A DNA stretch of 64,000 nt from Heyndrickxia camelliae (GCF_002844575.1 NZ_PIQO01000001.1:1-64000); one strand, 5' to 3'; positions 8,438-17,867 are shown, numbered from the stretch's first letter. Program-made: numbers and translations. The notes: generated from the sequence alone by a model not told the origin.

Positions 8438-9805
8438 ATGTCGCAACAAGAGCAATGGAGATCAAAGATAGGATTTGTTTTAGCAGCAGCTGGATCAGCA
8501 ATTGGTTTGGGTGCTATATGGAAATTCCCTTATGTGGCCGGAACAGGTGGTGGGGGTGCCTTCCTTTTAATATTTTTAGCTTTTACCCTAGTCTTAGGGA
8601 TGCCATTATTATTAGCAGAATTTATGATAGGGAGAATGGGGCAAAGTGATCCGATTCAAACATATGGAAAATTAGCAGCCAATAATAAGTGGAATTTTAT
8701 AGGGAAAATTGGTGTTTTTACATGCTTTATACTTCTTTCGTTCTATAGTGTCGTAGGTGGCTGGATTATTCTATACATTATAAAAATTTTTAGTGGCGGG
8801 TTAGTTGGATTAACTCAGGATCAGTATGGGCAATTATTTGGTGAAATTATTTCGAACCCATACTCCACTATTGCAGCACAGCTTGCATTTATGCTCATCA
8901 CCATTCTTGTTGTGGCCCAAGGGGTTCAAAAAGGGATTGAAGTAGCAAGCAAAATCATGATGCCGGCATTGCTTCTGTTATTTTTGTTTTTAGTCATTCG
9001 GTCTTTGAGCTTGGATGGAGCGATCGAGGGTGTGAAATTTTTACTAGTGCCAGATTTTTCGAAGCTTACATCGGGAAGTATCCTATTTGCCCTTGGACAA
9101 GCATTTTTTACTCTGTCACTAGGTGTTTCCGTCATGCTTACTTATGCTTCTTATTTGCCTAAGACGCAAAATTTACCGCAATCGGCCTTATCTATTATTA
9201 TCCTAAATATTGTGATTGCTATATTAGCAGGCTTAGCGATTTTCCCAGGAGTTTTTGCATTTGGGCTGAAGCCAAATGCAGGACCGGTCTTAATATTCTC
9301 TGTTTTACCGGCGGTATTTGACCACATGCCTTTTGGAATGCTTTTCTTTTTAGCGTTTCTATTATTATTCTTATTCGCTGCTTTAACTTCAGCTTTTTCT
9401 ATGATTGAAATTATTGTGGCGGCAGTTACGAAAAATGATACGCGTAGGCGCAAGAAAGTTACCTGGGTGACTGGGATTCTTATTTTTATCGTTGGTATCC
9501 CAGCTTGTCTTTCATATGGTGCACTGGCAGATGTCCAACTCTTTCATAAGACAATCTTTGACCTAATGGATTATACAGTTAGCAATATTTTAATGCCTTT
9601 AGGTGCATTATTGATTGCAATTTATGTATCTTGGAAAATTCCCAAAAAAGATTTGTATACCGAATTAAAACAAGGATCGAATGTAGGATACGCATTATTT
9701 TCCATCTGTTATTTTCTCTTAAAATATATCGTTCCAATTGCCATTATCATCGTTTTTTTAGATGCGGCAGGGCTATCCCATTGGATTCTACATTTCTTTC
9801 AATAA
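8438..9805 (+). CDS. SNF-family sodium-dependent transporter (NSS)
   Basis: A 455-residue polytopic membrane protein of the neurotransmitter:sodium symporter family. The first helix holds the signature [17 protein letters not shown] (residues 17-33), whose unwound centre binds Na+ and substrate in LeuT. About 11-12 hydrophobic helices follow. Bacterial members import amino acids or related amines with sodium. It is 38 bases upstream of a PLP decarboxylase gene and downstream of the second c-di-GMP riboswitch, so import of the decarboxylase substrate, or exchange with its amine, is a reasonable inference. Confidence 0.92.
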   Translation: MSQQEQWRSKIGFVLAAAGSAIGLGAIWKFPYVAGTGGGGAFLLIFLAFTLVLGMPLLLAEFMIGRMGQSDPIQTYGKLAANNKWNFIGKIGVFTCFILLSFYSVVGGWIILYIIKIFSGGLVGLTQDQYGQLFGEIISNPYSTIAAQLAFMLITILVVAQGVQKGIEVASKIMMPALLLLFLFLVIRSLSLDGAIEGVKFLLVPDFSKLTSGSILFALGQAFFTLSLGVSVMLTYASYLPKTQNLPQSALSIIILNIVIAILAGLAIFPGVFAFGLKPNAGPVLIFSVLPAVFDHMPFGMLFFLAFLLLFLFAALTSAFSMIEIIVAAVTKNDTRRRKKVTWVTGILIFIVGIPACLSYGALADVQLFHKTIFDLMDYTVSNILMPLGALLIAIYVSWKIPKKDLYTELKQGSNVGYALFSICYFLLKYIVPIAIIIVFLDAAGLSHWILHFFQ

Positions 9806-9843
9806 GATTACAGCTGCAGTAAAAACATCAGGGAGGTAAAATA

Positions 9844-11493
9844 ATGAAGGAGATTCAAAAATTATTTCCTAGTATGGATGGAAATGACTTTCAAAGAGAG
9901 GAATTATTATCATATTTTAAGACGATTTTAACGAAAATAGATGAATTAAAAGATCCTAACAAACTAACGTTGGGAGAGATGCCCGACTATACAGAGGATT
10001 ATTATAATCGTGTTATTCAAAAGGCGAATGTTCCGAATAAGGGTGTGTCCATGGAGGAAGTGATTCAGAAGCTTCTAAAATTAGTAGAAGGACACCGTTA
10101 TGTCAACCGGAATTATGTAGCAAATGCAGCTCCCCTTCCAAATATCGCAAGTATCATTGGGAATTTAGTAATGGTGCTAGTCAATGGGAATAGTCTTTGG
10201 GATGTGGAAGGACAGGCAGCGGCAACTGCAGAAATCGAAGTCACTAGTATGCTATCAAAACTCGTTGGATACGATGAAAGCATAAGTGCAGGATACACAA
10301 CTTGGGGAGGGCAAGGTGCGGTCTTTAACTCTTTACGTCTTGCCATTGCCCGTTACGCTCCAGCCTCTAATCAGCATGGTATACCGAAAAATCTCTATTG
10401 CTTCTGTTCAGAGCTATCACATTACAGTCTTTATAAATCTGTGGAGGCAACTGGGATTGGTGTCGAAAACATGATTCGCGTGAAAGTGAATGATGATCAT
10501 TCTATGAATCTAGAAGATTTAAGAGAAAAAATGGAGCAAGTTATTGCAAAAGGTGGTGTTCCTCTGTATGTCCTTGCCACAATGGGAACCACTGATACAT
10601 TTGGAATTGATGATATTGAGGGGATTAAGCAGATTACGGAAGATTTAGAACGCACCTATGGCATAAATTCAATCTACATCCATGCAGACTCTGCAATGGG
10701 TGGCATGTATACTTTCTTTAATGATTACGACTTTGAAAGCAATCCACTGCGATTCGAAGACCGTGTTAAAGATGTATTGAAATCGTATCAACAGAAGTTT
10801 AAGCATATCAAGCTTGCAGATAGTATGGTTTTTGATTTCCATAAGCTTGGACAAACACCATATATATCAAGTTTATTTTTAATCAAAAACAGAGAGAATC
10901 TTATGTATGTTGATTTAGATGCAGCGGAAACGCCATATGTTGGGAATCGCGGATATGGCAGCTATCATACAGGCTATACGCTCGAATGTTCGAGAATGGG
11001 AAGTGCATTAGCAATTTATGCGTCTTTATTAGCATTTGGAATTGAAGGCTACCAAGAGCTTTTAGCCAACTATATTCGTGTCAATATTGCATTTAGAGAG
11101 ACGTTAACAAAGGAAATTACGAATGTGATGGTTACGAATGAGGTTTCCCCGATTACAACATTCCGTTTTTATCCAGAAAAAATAAAGTGGAATGATGAAA
11201 TAAACGGACATTTAACGGTAGAAGAAATCATGGAAATTAATCAATTTAATGATGAGTTTGCAGAGGTAATTGGTGCCGAACGAGATACCGTCTTCTTTGG
11301 AAACACTAAAAAGCAGCGTCTCATCGAAGCAGCAAACTCGAATAAGCGAATATCCGTCTATGCGCATAAATTTTTTGCAATCTCTCCATACACAACCATC
11401 GAAGAGGTCGATCGTTATGTTGGATTTCTAAAAGAACACTTGGAATTTTTTCTTAAGACGAAAAGCAGTAATAATCTAATGCTAGAAATATAA
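9844..11493 (+). CDS. PLP-dependent group II amino acid decarboxylase
   Basis: A 549-residue fold-type I PLP enzyme of the glutamate/aromatic decarboxylase group. Visible elements are NYVANAAPLPNI near residue 95, GGQGAVFNSLRLA near 158, the PLP-ring aspartate in IHADSAMGG (about 280) and the Schiff-base lysine in DFHKLGQTPYISS (about 338). The substrate could be tyrosine, tryptophan, aspartate or glutamate; the sequence alone does not decide. It forms an operon with the SNF transporter under a c-di-GMP riboswitch. The product would be an amine or beta-alanine/GABA-type compound. Confidence 0.85.
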   Translation: MKEIQKLFPSMDGNDFQREELLSYFKTILTKIDELKDPNKLTLGEMPDYTEDYYNRVIQKANVPNKGVSMEEVIQKLLKLVEGHRYVNRNYVANAAPLPNIASIIGNLVMVLVNGNSLWDVEGQAAATAEIEVTSMLSKLVGYDESISAGYTTWGGQGAVFNSLRLAIARYAPASNQHGIPKNLYCFCSELSHYSLYKSVEATGIGVENMIRVKVNDDHSMNLEDLREKMEQVIAKGGVPLYVLATMGTTDTFGIDDIEGIKQITEDLERTYGINSIYIHADSAMGGMYTFFNDYDFESNPLRFEDRVKDVLKSYQQKFKHIKLADSMVFDFHKLGQTPYISSLFLIKNRENLMYVDLDAAETPYVGNRGYGSYHTGYTLECSRMGSALAIYASLLAFGIEGYQELLANYIRVNIAFRETLTKEITNVMVTNEVSPITTFRFYPEKIKWNDEINGHLTVEEIMEINQFNDEFAEVIGAERDTVFFGNTKKQRLIEAANSNKRISVYAHKFFAISPYTTIEEVDRYVGFLKEHLEFFLKTKSSNNLMLEI

Positions 11494-11521
11494 GAAATTA
11501 AATCCTAATCAAAGACTAGAA

Positions 11522-11568
11522 ACTGTAGTCAAACTCGTGAAAAATTGAGGATGACTACAGTCTTTTTT
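11522..11568 (+). terminator. Intrinsic terminator after the decarboxylase
   Basis: ACTGTAGTC (11522-11530) pairs perfectly with GACTACAGT (11553-11561), followed by CTTTTTT. The rest of the 11494-11842 gap is AT-rich with no supported gene, apart from the nrd promoter near its right end. Confidence 0.85.
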
Positions 11569-11792
11569 AGAAGAAAAATAGAAATATAACCTGGGGATAC
11601 AGTTCCTTTCAAAACTTTTTTCCAATCGTTTTGCCCTATATTTTTTATTCCTTTGTCTTCATCGCATTCCTATTTGTTTCCTTCTCTTTGGGTCCTTTCA
11701 AGTATTTCAGGGTATCTCTCTCGATATTTGTCAATCAAAATTAACTAAATAATAAATGGGAACTTTTTAAGGTGAAATTCTTGTCATAAATT

Positions 11793-11800
11793 GCTATAAT
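11793..11800 (+). promoter_or_regulatory. Extended -10 promoter of the nrd operon
   Basis: TGCTATAAT is an extended -10 element with a perfect TATAAT (11795-11800), 42 bases before nrdH. A weak -35 (GTGAAA) lies 17 bases upstream. No convincing NrdR box pair was recognised. Confidence 0.5.
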
Positions 11801-11842
11801 CATATATTAATAATGAAAAAAATGTAGATTGGCGGTAATAAG

Positions 11843-12082
11843 ATGTCGAAAGTAACAGTTTATACTAAAAATGGTTGTCCACAATGTGATATGACAAAAG
11901 TAGTCTTAAATGGGGAAGGAATTGAGTTTGAAACGTTCAATGTAGAAGAAGATGAGAATGCTTTTGATTACGTTGTTAATACATTAAATTTACGTCAGAT
12001 GCCAGTAGTGGTAGTGGAGGGGCAAGAACCATTTACTGGTTTTCAACCAGATAAATTGAAAGCAATAGCTGTTAAATGTTAA
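11843..12082 (+). CDS. nrdH: Glutaredoxin-like protein NrdH
   Basis: A 79-residue redoxin with the active-site motif CPQC (residues 12-15) near the N-terminus and the C-terminal signature FTGFQPDKL, which corresponds to the NrdH W/F-S/T-G-F-R/Q-P-D. NrdH reduces the class Ib ribonucleotide reductase and is itself reduced by thioredoxin reductase. It overlaps the start of nrdI by 7 bases and heads the nrdHIEF operon. The order and overlaps support the assignment strongly. Confidence 0.93.
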   Translation: MSKVTVYTKNGCPQCDMTKVVLNGEGIEFETFNVEEDENAFDYVVNTLNLRQMPVVVVEGQEPFTGFQPDKLKAIAVKC

Positions 12083-12456
12083 TTGTCTTTCTTTCCTTAA
12101 CTGGGAATGTTAGGAGCTTTGTTAAGAGGACCGAGCTGGAATCTGTTGAAATCAACTACTCGGATCCTCTTTTTGAGGTTCAAGAATCATTCGTATTGAT
12201 TGCCCCGTCCTATGATGACGATATTACAGATATCATTAGTTCATTTCTTAACTATAAAAATAATCTCGACTATTTAATTGGTTTTGTTGGCAGTGGTAAT
12301 ATGAATTTTGATCATAACTATTGCTTTAATGCTCGGGATTTAGCACAAAAATATAATAAACCATTGCTTTTTACATTTGAATTTAGCGGCACAGATGAGG
12401 ATGTTAATTATTTTAAGAAGGAAGTGAATCAACTTGCTAGCACCGGAATTAAGTAA
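12076..12456 (+). CDS. nrdI: Class Ib ribonucleotide reductase assembly flavoprotein NrdI
   Basis: The 126-residue flavodoxin-like protein begins MLIVFLSLTGNVRSFVKR, the FMN-phosphate loop of NrdI, and contains VGFVGSGNMNFDHNYC-like residues near 75-90. NrdI supplies the oxidant that builds the Mn2 tyrosyl radical cofactor in NrdF. It overlaps nrdH by 7 bases and nrdE by 23 bases, so the three are translationally coupled. Confidence 0.92.
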   Translation: MLIVFLSLTGNVRSFVKRTELESVEINYSDPLFEVQESFVLIAPSYDDDITDIISSFLNYKNNLDYLIGFVGSGNMNFDHNYCFNARDLAQKYNKPLLFTFEFSGTDEDVNYFKKEVNQLASTGIK

Positions 12457-14620
12457 AAAGGTCAAAGAGGATACGTATTTTACTCTAAACAATCTATTGA
12501 ATTTACCTAAGGATGGAAAAATCCAATTAGATAAAGATAGGGAAGCTGTGAAAGCTTACTTTTTAGAATATGTAAATCCTAATACAGTATTCTTTCATTC
12601 CTTAGATGAAAAGCTGGATTATCTAATAGAAAATGATTATATTAAAGTCGATTTTCTAAATAAATACGATCGCAAATTTGTCAAAAAAGTATTTAAAAGT
12701 ATCTATAATAAAAAATTTCGTTTCCGTTCCTTTATGGGTGCATATAAGTTTTATTCCCAGTATGCAATGAAAACGGACGATGGAAATAGATTTTTAGAAA
12801 GATATGAAGATCGCCTAGCTTTTAATGCTCTCGCGTTAGCTGATGGAAATGAACAATTGGCACTAGACTTAGCTGAAGAGTTAATCAACCAGCGGTATCA
12901 GCCAGCAACCCCTACGTTTTTAAATATTGGTAAAAAGAGGGCGGGGGAGATGGTTTCATGTTTCCTTTTGACTGTTTCTGATGATATGAATTCTATCGGT
13001 AGAAGTATCAACTCTGCTTTGCAATTATCAAAGCTAGGCGGAGGGGTTGGAATCAGCCTATCGAATCTCCGTGCTAACAATGATCCAATCAGAGGGGTAT
13101 ACGGACTTGCAGATGGGGTAGTTCCTGTTATGAAAATGTTTGAGGATGCTTTTTCCTATGCCAATCAAGGTGGAGCTAGAGATGGTGCAGGAGTCGTGTA
13201 TTTAAATATTTTCCACCCTGACGTCGTTGATTTCTTATCCGTTCGTAAAGAAAATGCAGACGAGAAAGTGCGGATCAAGACATTATCACTTGGCCTTATC
13301 GTACCAGATAAATTCTATGAATTAATTAAAAACAATGATTATATGTATTTATTTTCTCCTCATGATGTTGAAAAAATTTATGGAAAACCATTTTCCTATA
13401 TAGATATTACAAAAGAATATGACAATATGGTTGAAAATCCTCATATTCGTAAATCAAAAATCAAAGCGAGAGATTTAGAAACGGAAATAAGTAATCTTCA
13501 AAATGAAAGTGGCTATCCATATATTATTAATATTGATACGGTAAATCGTTCGAATCCAATTGATGGAACGATCATCATGTCTAATCTATGTACAGAAATA
13601 TTTCAGGTACAGAGAGATTCCTTAATTAACAACGACCAAACATTCTCCATCTTGGGAAATGATGTAAGTTGTAATTTAGGTTCAACCAATGTCACCAATC
13701 TAATGAGTTCGCCTGACTTTGGAAAATCAGTACGCACCATGCTGCGTGCTTTAACATACGTAACAGATCATTCTAGTATTGATGTAGTACCATCTGTGAA
13801 AAATGGGAATGACATGTATCATTCAGTTGGCTTAGGGGCAATGAATTTGCATGGATTTTTAGCCAAAAATAAAATTTACTATGGGTCCCCTGAAGCATTG
13901 GAATTTACGGATATTTATTTTATGCTATTAAACTATTGGACTCTTGTTGAAAGTAATGCCATTTCAATAGAAACGGGTAAAACCTTCTATGAGTTTGAAA
14001 AGTCAAAATATGCAACTGGTGAATATTTCGACAAATATTTAAATGAACCGGATTTTGAGTTTAAACATGAAAAAGTGAAGGAATTATTTAAAGATATTTT
14101 TATACCGCACCATAAGGATTGGCAGAAATTAAAAGAATCGGTTATGCAATACGGTATATATAATGCCTATCGGCTTGCAGTTGCACCAACTGGATCCATT
14201 TCCTATGTGAATGAGGCAACAGCCTCCATACATCCGATTACACAACGAATTGAGGAACGTACTGAAGGGAAGCGCGGAAAAGTATATTATCCTGCACCAT
14301 ATTTAACTACTGAAACACTTCCTTACTATGAGTCTGCCTATGATATTGATCAACGAAAAGTGATTGATACGTATGCAACCGCACAGAAACATGTTGATCA
14401 AGGTTTAAGTATGACACTGTTTATGAGATCCGAATTACCAGATGGGATGTATGAATGGAAAGCGGGCAGTGATTATCCTACAAAGAAAACAACAAGAGAT
14501 TTGAATATCTTGAGAAATTATGCATGGAAAAAAGGCATTAAGTCAGTTTATTACATCAGAACTTATACGGATGAAGGAACTGAAGTAGGTGCTAACTATT
14601 GTGAATCATGCAGTATTTAA
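12434..14620 (+). CDS. nrdE: Class Ib ribonucleoside-diphosphate reductase alpha subunit NrdE
   Basis: The 728-residue large subunit shows the ribonucleotide reductase cysteines: GEMVSCFLL (first redox cysteine), NLCTEI (the N-x-C-x-E active-site triad), and CNLGS (second redox cysteine). The C-terminal CESC pair receives electrons from NrdH. There is no N-terminal ATP cone, as expected for class Ib. The start is a TTG inside nrdI with GAAGGAAG upstream; no closer ATG fits. No intein or intron interrupts it. Confidence 0.95.
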   Translation: MLAPELSKKVKEDTYFTLNNLLNLPKDGKIQLDKDREAVKAYFLEYVNPNTVFFHSLDEKLDYLIENDYIKVDFLNKYDRKFVKKVFKSIYNKKFRFRSFMGAYKFYSQYAMKTDDGNRFLERYEDRLAFNALALADGNEQLALDLAEELINQRYQPATPTFLNIGKKRAGEMVSCFLLTVSDDMNSIGRSINSALQLSKLGGGVGISLSNLRANNDPIRGVYGLADGVVPVMKMFEDAFSYANQGGARDGAGVVYLNIFHPDVVDFLSVRKENADEKVRIKTLSLGLIVPDKFYELIKNNDYMYLFSPHDVEKIYGKPFSYIDITKEYDNMVENPHIRKSKIKARDLETEISNLQNESGYPYIINIDTVNRSNPIDGTIIMSNLCTEIFQVQRDSLINNDQTFSILGNDVSCNLGSTNVTNLMSSPDFGKSVRTMLRALTYVTDHSSIDVVPSVKNGNDMYHSVGLGAMNLHGFLAKNKIYYGSPEALEFTDIYFMLLNYWTLVESNAISIETGKTFYEFEKSKYATGEYFDKYLNEPDFEFKHEKVKELFKDIFIPHHKDWQKLKESVMQYGIYNAYRLAVAPTGSISYVNEATASIHPITQRIEERTEGKRGKVYYPAPYLTTETLPYYESAYDIDQRKVIDTYATAQKHVDQGLSMTLFMRSELPDGMYEWKAGSDYPTKKTTRDLNILRNYAWKKGIKSVYYIRTYTDEGTEVGANYCESCSI

Positions 14621-14636
14621 GGAGGATAGACTCTGT

Positions 14637-15593
14637 ATGGACTGGAATTATTATAATGCAATAAATTGGAATAATATTGAAGACATTATGGATAAAATGA
14701 CATATGAAAAATTAACAGAACAATTCTGGTTATCTACACGTATGCCTGTGTCTAAAGATAAATCAGACTGGACAAAGCTTCCTGATCCTGAGAAACGTTT
14801 GGTGGAAAAGGTATTTGGCGGACTAACAATGCTGGATACACTTCAATCGGAGAATGGCATTGATGCATTGCGGAAGGACGCAAAAACACAGCATGAAATA
14901 GCAGTTCTTAATAATATTCAATTTATGGAATCAGAGCATGCCAGAAGCTATTCATCGATATTCAGTACGCTCAATACAAAAAGAGAAATTGAAGATATTT
15001 TTAGATGGGCAAGAGAAGATGATTTTCTTCAAACGAAAGCGCGTATCATTGATGAAATATACCAGAGTGGTACTCCGTTAGAAAAGAAAGTGGCAAGTGT
15101 CTTTTTAGAATCATTTTTATTTTATTCTGGCTTTTACACGCCATTGTATTATTTAGGTAGGGCAAAATTAATAAACGTGGCAGAAGTCATTAAACTGATT
15201 ATAAGAGACGAATCTGCACATGGAGCCTATATTGGATATAAGTTTAAAATAGGCTTCGAGCAGTTGACAGATTCAGAAAAAGAAGCCATGAAATCATGGA
15301 CATACTCTTTGTTGTATAAATTATATGAAAATGAAGTGAAGTACACAGAGTCATTATATGACGAAGTAGGCTGGACGGAAGATGTAAAAGTTTTCCTTCG
15401 TTATAATGCGAATAAAGCATTAATGAATCTTGGATTATCACCGCTATTTCCAGATACAGCAGACGATGTGAATCCGATTGTTATTAATGGATTATCTACA
15501 GGAACAACGAATCATGATTTCTTCTCAACGGTGGGAAATGGCTATTTACTTTCCGTTGTGGAGGATATGAAAGAATCAGATTATGACTATTAA
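14637..15593 (+). CDS. nrdF: Class Ib ribonucleoside-diphosphate reductase beta subunit NrdF
   Basis: The 318-residue radical subunit holds the dimetal ligands in order: LDTLQSENG (Asp), FMESEHARSYSSIF (Glu and His, with the radical tyrosine), FLESFLFYSG (Glu) and RDESAHGAYIG (Glu and His). The ATG at 14637 is chosen because AAGGAGG lies 11 bases upstream, directly after the nrdE stop; an in-frame earlier start inside nrdE lacks a site. It is the last gene of the nrdHIEF core. Confidence 0.95.
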   Translation: MDWNYYNAINWNNIEDIMDKMTYEKLTEQFWLSTRMPVSKDKSDWTKLPDPEKRLVEKVFGGLTMLDTLQSENGIDALRKDAKTQHEIAVLNNIQFMESEHARSYSSIFSTLNTKREIEDIFRWAREDDFLQTKARIIDEIYQSGTPLEKKVASVFLESFLFYSGFYTPLYYLGRAKLINVAEVIKLIIRDESAHGAYIGYKFKIGFEQLTDSEKEAMKSWTYSLLYKLYENEVKYTESLYDEVGWTEDVKVFLRYNANKALMNLGLSPLFPDTADDVNPIVINGLSTGTTNHDFFSTVGNGYLLSVVEDMKESDYDY

Positions 15594-15600
15594 ACAGTTT

Positions 15601-15637
15601 AGCGATGGGGGCATGGTACACCTCATCGCTATTCTTT
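15601..15637 (+). terminator. Hairpin after nrdF
   Basis: AGCGATGGGG (15601-15610) pairs with CCTCATCGCT (15621-15630) with one mismatch and is followed by ATTCTTT. It lies in the 63-base gap before the dUTPase gene, so it may be a partial terminator that lowers dut expression. Confidence 0.6.
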
Positions 15638-15656
15638 AGAAGTAGAGGAGAAAAAA

Positions 15657-16094
15657 ATGTCGACACAACAAATTAAGATTAAGTATTTTAACGAAAATTT
15701 AGTAAGAATCGATAAAATTGTACAAGGTGACTGGTTGGATTTACGTGCAGCAAAAACAATCGAATTGAAAAAAGATGAATTCAAATTAATTCCGCTTGGC
15801 ATTGCGATGGAGCTGCCTGAAGGGTATGAAGCACATGTCGTACCTCGTTCCAGTACTTTTAAGAATTTTGGAATTATCCAAACGAATTCCATGGGAGTTA
15901 TTGACGAATCTTATAAAGGTGATGAAGATCAATGGTTTTTCCCAGCATATGCATTAAGGGATACTGTAATTGAAATGAACGATCGTATTTGTCAGTTCAG
16001 AATCATGAAAAAAATGCCGCCGGTTGAATTAGTGGAAGTTGAAAAGCTAGAAAATGAAAATCGCGGCGGACATGGTTCTACTGGAACAAAATAA
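15657..16094 (+). CDS. dut: dUTP diphosphatase
   Basis: A 145-residue trimeric-type dUTPase with the five family motifs in order: LDLRAA (residues 22-27), [11 protein letters not shown] (61-71), [13 protein letters not shown] (75-87), DRICQFRI (105-112) and the C-terminal P-loop-like RGGHGSTG. It hydrolyses dUTP to dUMP, which keeps uracil out of DNA and feeds dTMP synthesis. Its place directly after nrdHIEF links it to dNTP supply. Bacillus prophages also carry this type, but no phage genes are nearby. Confidence 0.93.
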   Translation: MSTQQIKIKYFNENLVRIDKIVQGDWLDLRAAKTIELKKDEFKLIPLGIAMELPEGYEAHVVPRSSTFKNFGIIQTNSMGVIDESYKGDEDQWFFPAYALRDTVIEMNDRICQFRIMKKMPPVELVEVEKLENENRGGHGSTGTK

Positions 16095-16176
16095 TCTATA
16101 AATATATCTAACCTTTCAATGTGTGAGTAAGCTTTATGGTAGATTGGTTAGATTAGCATCCTATTTAATGACGGAA

Positions 16177-16205
16177 TACCCCCTTCAGATGGAAGCGGGG
16201 TTTTT
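16177..16205 (+). terminator. Intrinsic terminator after dut
   Basis: A GC-rich hairpin (ACCCCCTTC pairing with GAAG-C-GGGGT) is followed by a T-rich tail at 16201-16205. It closes the nrd-dut unit. Confidence 0.8.
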
Positions 16206-16279
16206 GTATTTAACGGATTTTCTGCCTGATTTAAATTTCCTCATACATGAGGCGATTAACATCTGCAAAAAAATAGAAA

Positions 16280-16305
16280 GTACATTCATGATAACATGAA
16301 TGTAC
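16280..16305 (-). terminator. Terminator of the YjfB-family gene
   Basis: GTACATTCATG and CATGAATGTAC form an 11-bp perfect stem with a 4-base loop. Read on the minus strand it is followed by TTTCTATTTTTTT. It starts 8 bases after the stop of the small minus-strand gene. Confidence 0.85.
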
Positions 16306-16312
16306 CCCTTTG

Positions 16313-16486
16313 TTATGCCTTTAAGTCAATGGTGTTCCCTAATGTTGGATGTGGTGCTTCAAGCATTTTAATGATTTCAGCGCTGTTTTGTTGAGTTGCG
16401 TCCATCGCTTTTTTTGTTAAGGCAATTTCAACACTCTGTCCCAATGATGCTTGACTTAATCCGATTGATAAGGCTGCAATATCCAT
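16313..16486 (-). CDS. yjfB: YjfB family putative motility protein
   Basis: This 57-residue protein matches the small YjfB family, with the typical opening MDIAALSIGLSQASLGQ and the KAMDATQQ helix. The family is associated with motility in Bacillus but lacks a known biochemical role. The frame can be extended upstream; the start at 16486 is chosen because AGAGGTG precedes it at proper distance. A SigD-like promoter lies just upstream, which agrees with a flagellar regulon gene. Confidence 0.85.
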   Translation of the reverse strand: MDIAALSIGLSQASLGQSVEIALTKKAMDATQQNSAEIIKMLEAPHPTLGNTIDLKA

Positions 16487-16505
16487 GTTTTTCACCTCTA
16501 TTAAT

Positions 16506-16532
16506 ATATCGGACTCGTATTTGGAATTTATA
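16506..16532 (-). promoter_or_regulatory. SigD-like promoter of yjfB
   Basis: On the minus strand TCCGATAT (16506-16513) matches the SigD -10 consensus GCCGATAT at 7 of 8 positions. With a 15-base spacer the -35 is TATA (16529-16532), 3 of 4 matches to TAAA. A perfect TAAA exists at a 13-base spacing. The following gene belongs to a motility family. Confidence 0.55.
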
Positions 16533-16659
16533 GGGTAATATAACAGAAATCTTTTCCTTATAAAAAATAATATTCCTGCTAGGTAGGAAAACTGAAAAAA
16601 TATCAAGTATTACAATTTTTTTATCAGAACAGTATAATCAGGGATAGGAGATGAGATAA

Positions 16660-17820
16660 ATGAATAAAAAAGACATCGCAAATATCCGAAATCAATTTAA
16701 ATTAAACAGTCGATATATGAAAATCCGAGAAATATTTAATGTATATGTAAAGAAAGAATCAGGAGAGATTTATCATCAAATTAGCCAGCCGTTTGAAATG
16801 CTAGAACAGGAAGCACAAGAATTGTTTTTAACCAACTTTAAAAAAGTTTTGACTGGGAATCTTGATGCCAAACTGTTTGAACTGAAATTTCGTCGTGATG
16901 TGGACGAAAGCACCCAAATGATCCTTTTCAATGGATTACATGCACCATCAACGGAAGAATGGAAAGAAAATATGCTCCGAATTGTCGAGAAAATGTTTGC
17001 GCAGACAAAGTATGAATTTGATACGGTGGTTACCTTTATCAGGGGAGAATATCAAAAGGCCACAAGGAAGCGTGATTTGGAATCCGAAGAAGGAGGAGAT
17101 GATGAGGTATACTCCAGTCAATTTGTTCTTTGCAGTCTAAATAAAACCGACCAGCCGAAAAAAGCCTTGCTATTCGATTATATTGAGAAAGAATTCAAGT
17201 CCAATAATGCCGTGGATCCTATTATAAATTTAGCGGCTCCTTTAAACGGTTTTCTGTTTCCTGCCTTTAATGATAATGCAGCAGATGTGAATCACATTCT
17301 TTATAATGGCGGCAAAGTGAATCAACCAAGTGAAACGTTTATCGTGGATGTGCTCCAATGTGAAGAAATCATAACAGCAATAGAAGAAAAGGACACCTTC
17401 GATCAAATATTAAAAATAGTGGTAGGCGACGAAGTTGATTCCAAAGTTATTTCAAATGTCTATGAGGAAATTGATAAAATGGTACAGGAAAATCAAGAAA
17501 ATGAAGAAAGTGAACCACCTACACTTGATTCCAAAGACATTGAACGAATCTTAGAAGTTAGTGGAGTGGAAAATGTCAACACAGATAAAGTGGAACATGC
17601 TTTTAAAAGTGTGGTCTATGACGAAAAACACGAAATCAAAGCAAGCAGTGTCATTCCGAAATCGATAAAAATCGAAACAAAGATTGCTAATGTAACCATC
17701 AACCCGAAAGACCTCAAAAATATTAAGTATATAACTTTTAATGGAAAGAGATGTCTATTATTAGAGGTGGATGAAGAAGTGGTAGTGGAAGGATTTCGAT
17801 TGGAGACAGAATCACTTTAA
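16660..17820 (+). CDS. DUF4317 family protein
   Basis: A 386-residue soluble protein of the uncharacterised DUF4317 family. Typical features are the opening MNKKDIANIRNQFKLNSRYM, a central region with AAPLNGFLFPAFND, and an acidic stretch (about residues 268-285). There is no signal peptide or membrane segment. A good site (GGGATAGGAG) precedes the ATG. It stands alone between a divergent yjfB and the RNase J paralogue and has its own terminator. Its function is unknown. Confidence 0.8.
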   Translation: MNKKDIANIRNQFKLNSRYMKIREIFNVYVKKESGEIYHQISQPFEMLEQEAQELFLTNFKKVLTGNLDAKLFELKFRRDVDESTQMILFNGLHAPSTEEWKENMLRIVEKMFAQTKYEFDTVVTFIRGEYQKATRKRDLESEEGGDDEVYSSQFVLCSLNKTDQPKKALLFDYIEKEFKSNNAVDPIINLAAPLNGFLFPAFNDNAADVNHILYNGGKVNQPSETFIVDVLQCEEIITAIEEKDTFDQILKIVVGDEVDSKVISNVYEEIDKMVQENQENEESEPPTLDSKDIERILEVSGVENVNTDKVEHAFKSVVYDEKHEIKASSVIPKSIKIETKIANVTINPKDLKNIKYITFNGKRCLLLEVDEEVVVEGFRLETESL

Positions 17821-17834
17821 ACAGTCCTAGGATA

Positions 17835-17867
17835 AAAACACCCAAACAATGTTTTTGGGTGTTTTTT
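17835..17867 (+). terminator. Intrinsic terminator after the DUF4317 gene
   Basis: AACACCCAAA pairs with TTTGGGTGTT, followed by TTTTG. It separates this gene from the RNase J gene, and is one reason to reject longer upstream starts for the latter. Confidence 0.85.

Noticed and set aside
15657-16094. Prophage origin of the dUTPase gene
   Set aside because: Although phage forms are similar, it directly follows nrdHIEF and no phage genes are near.
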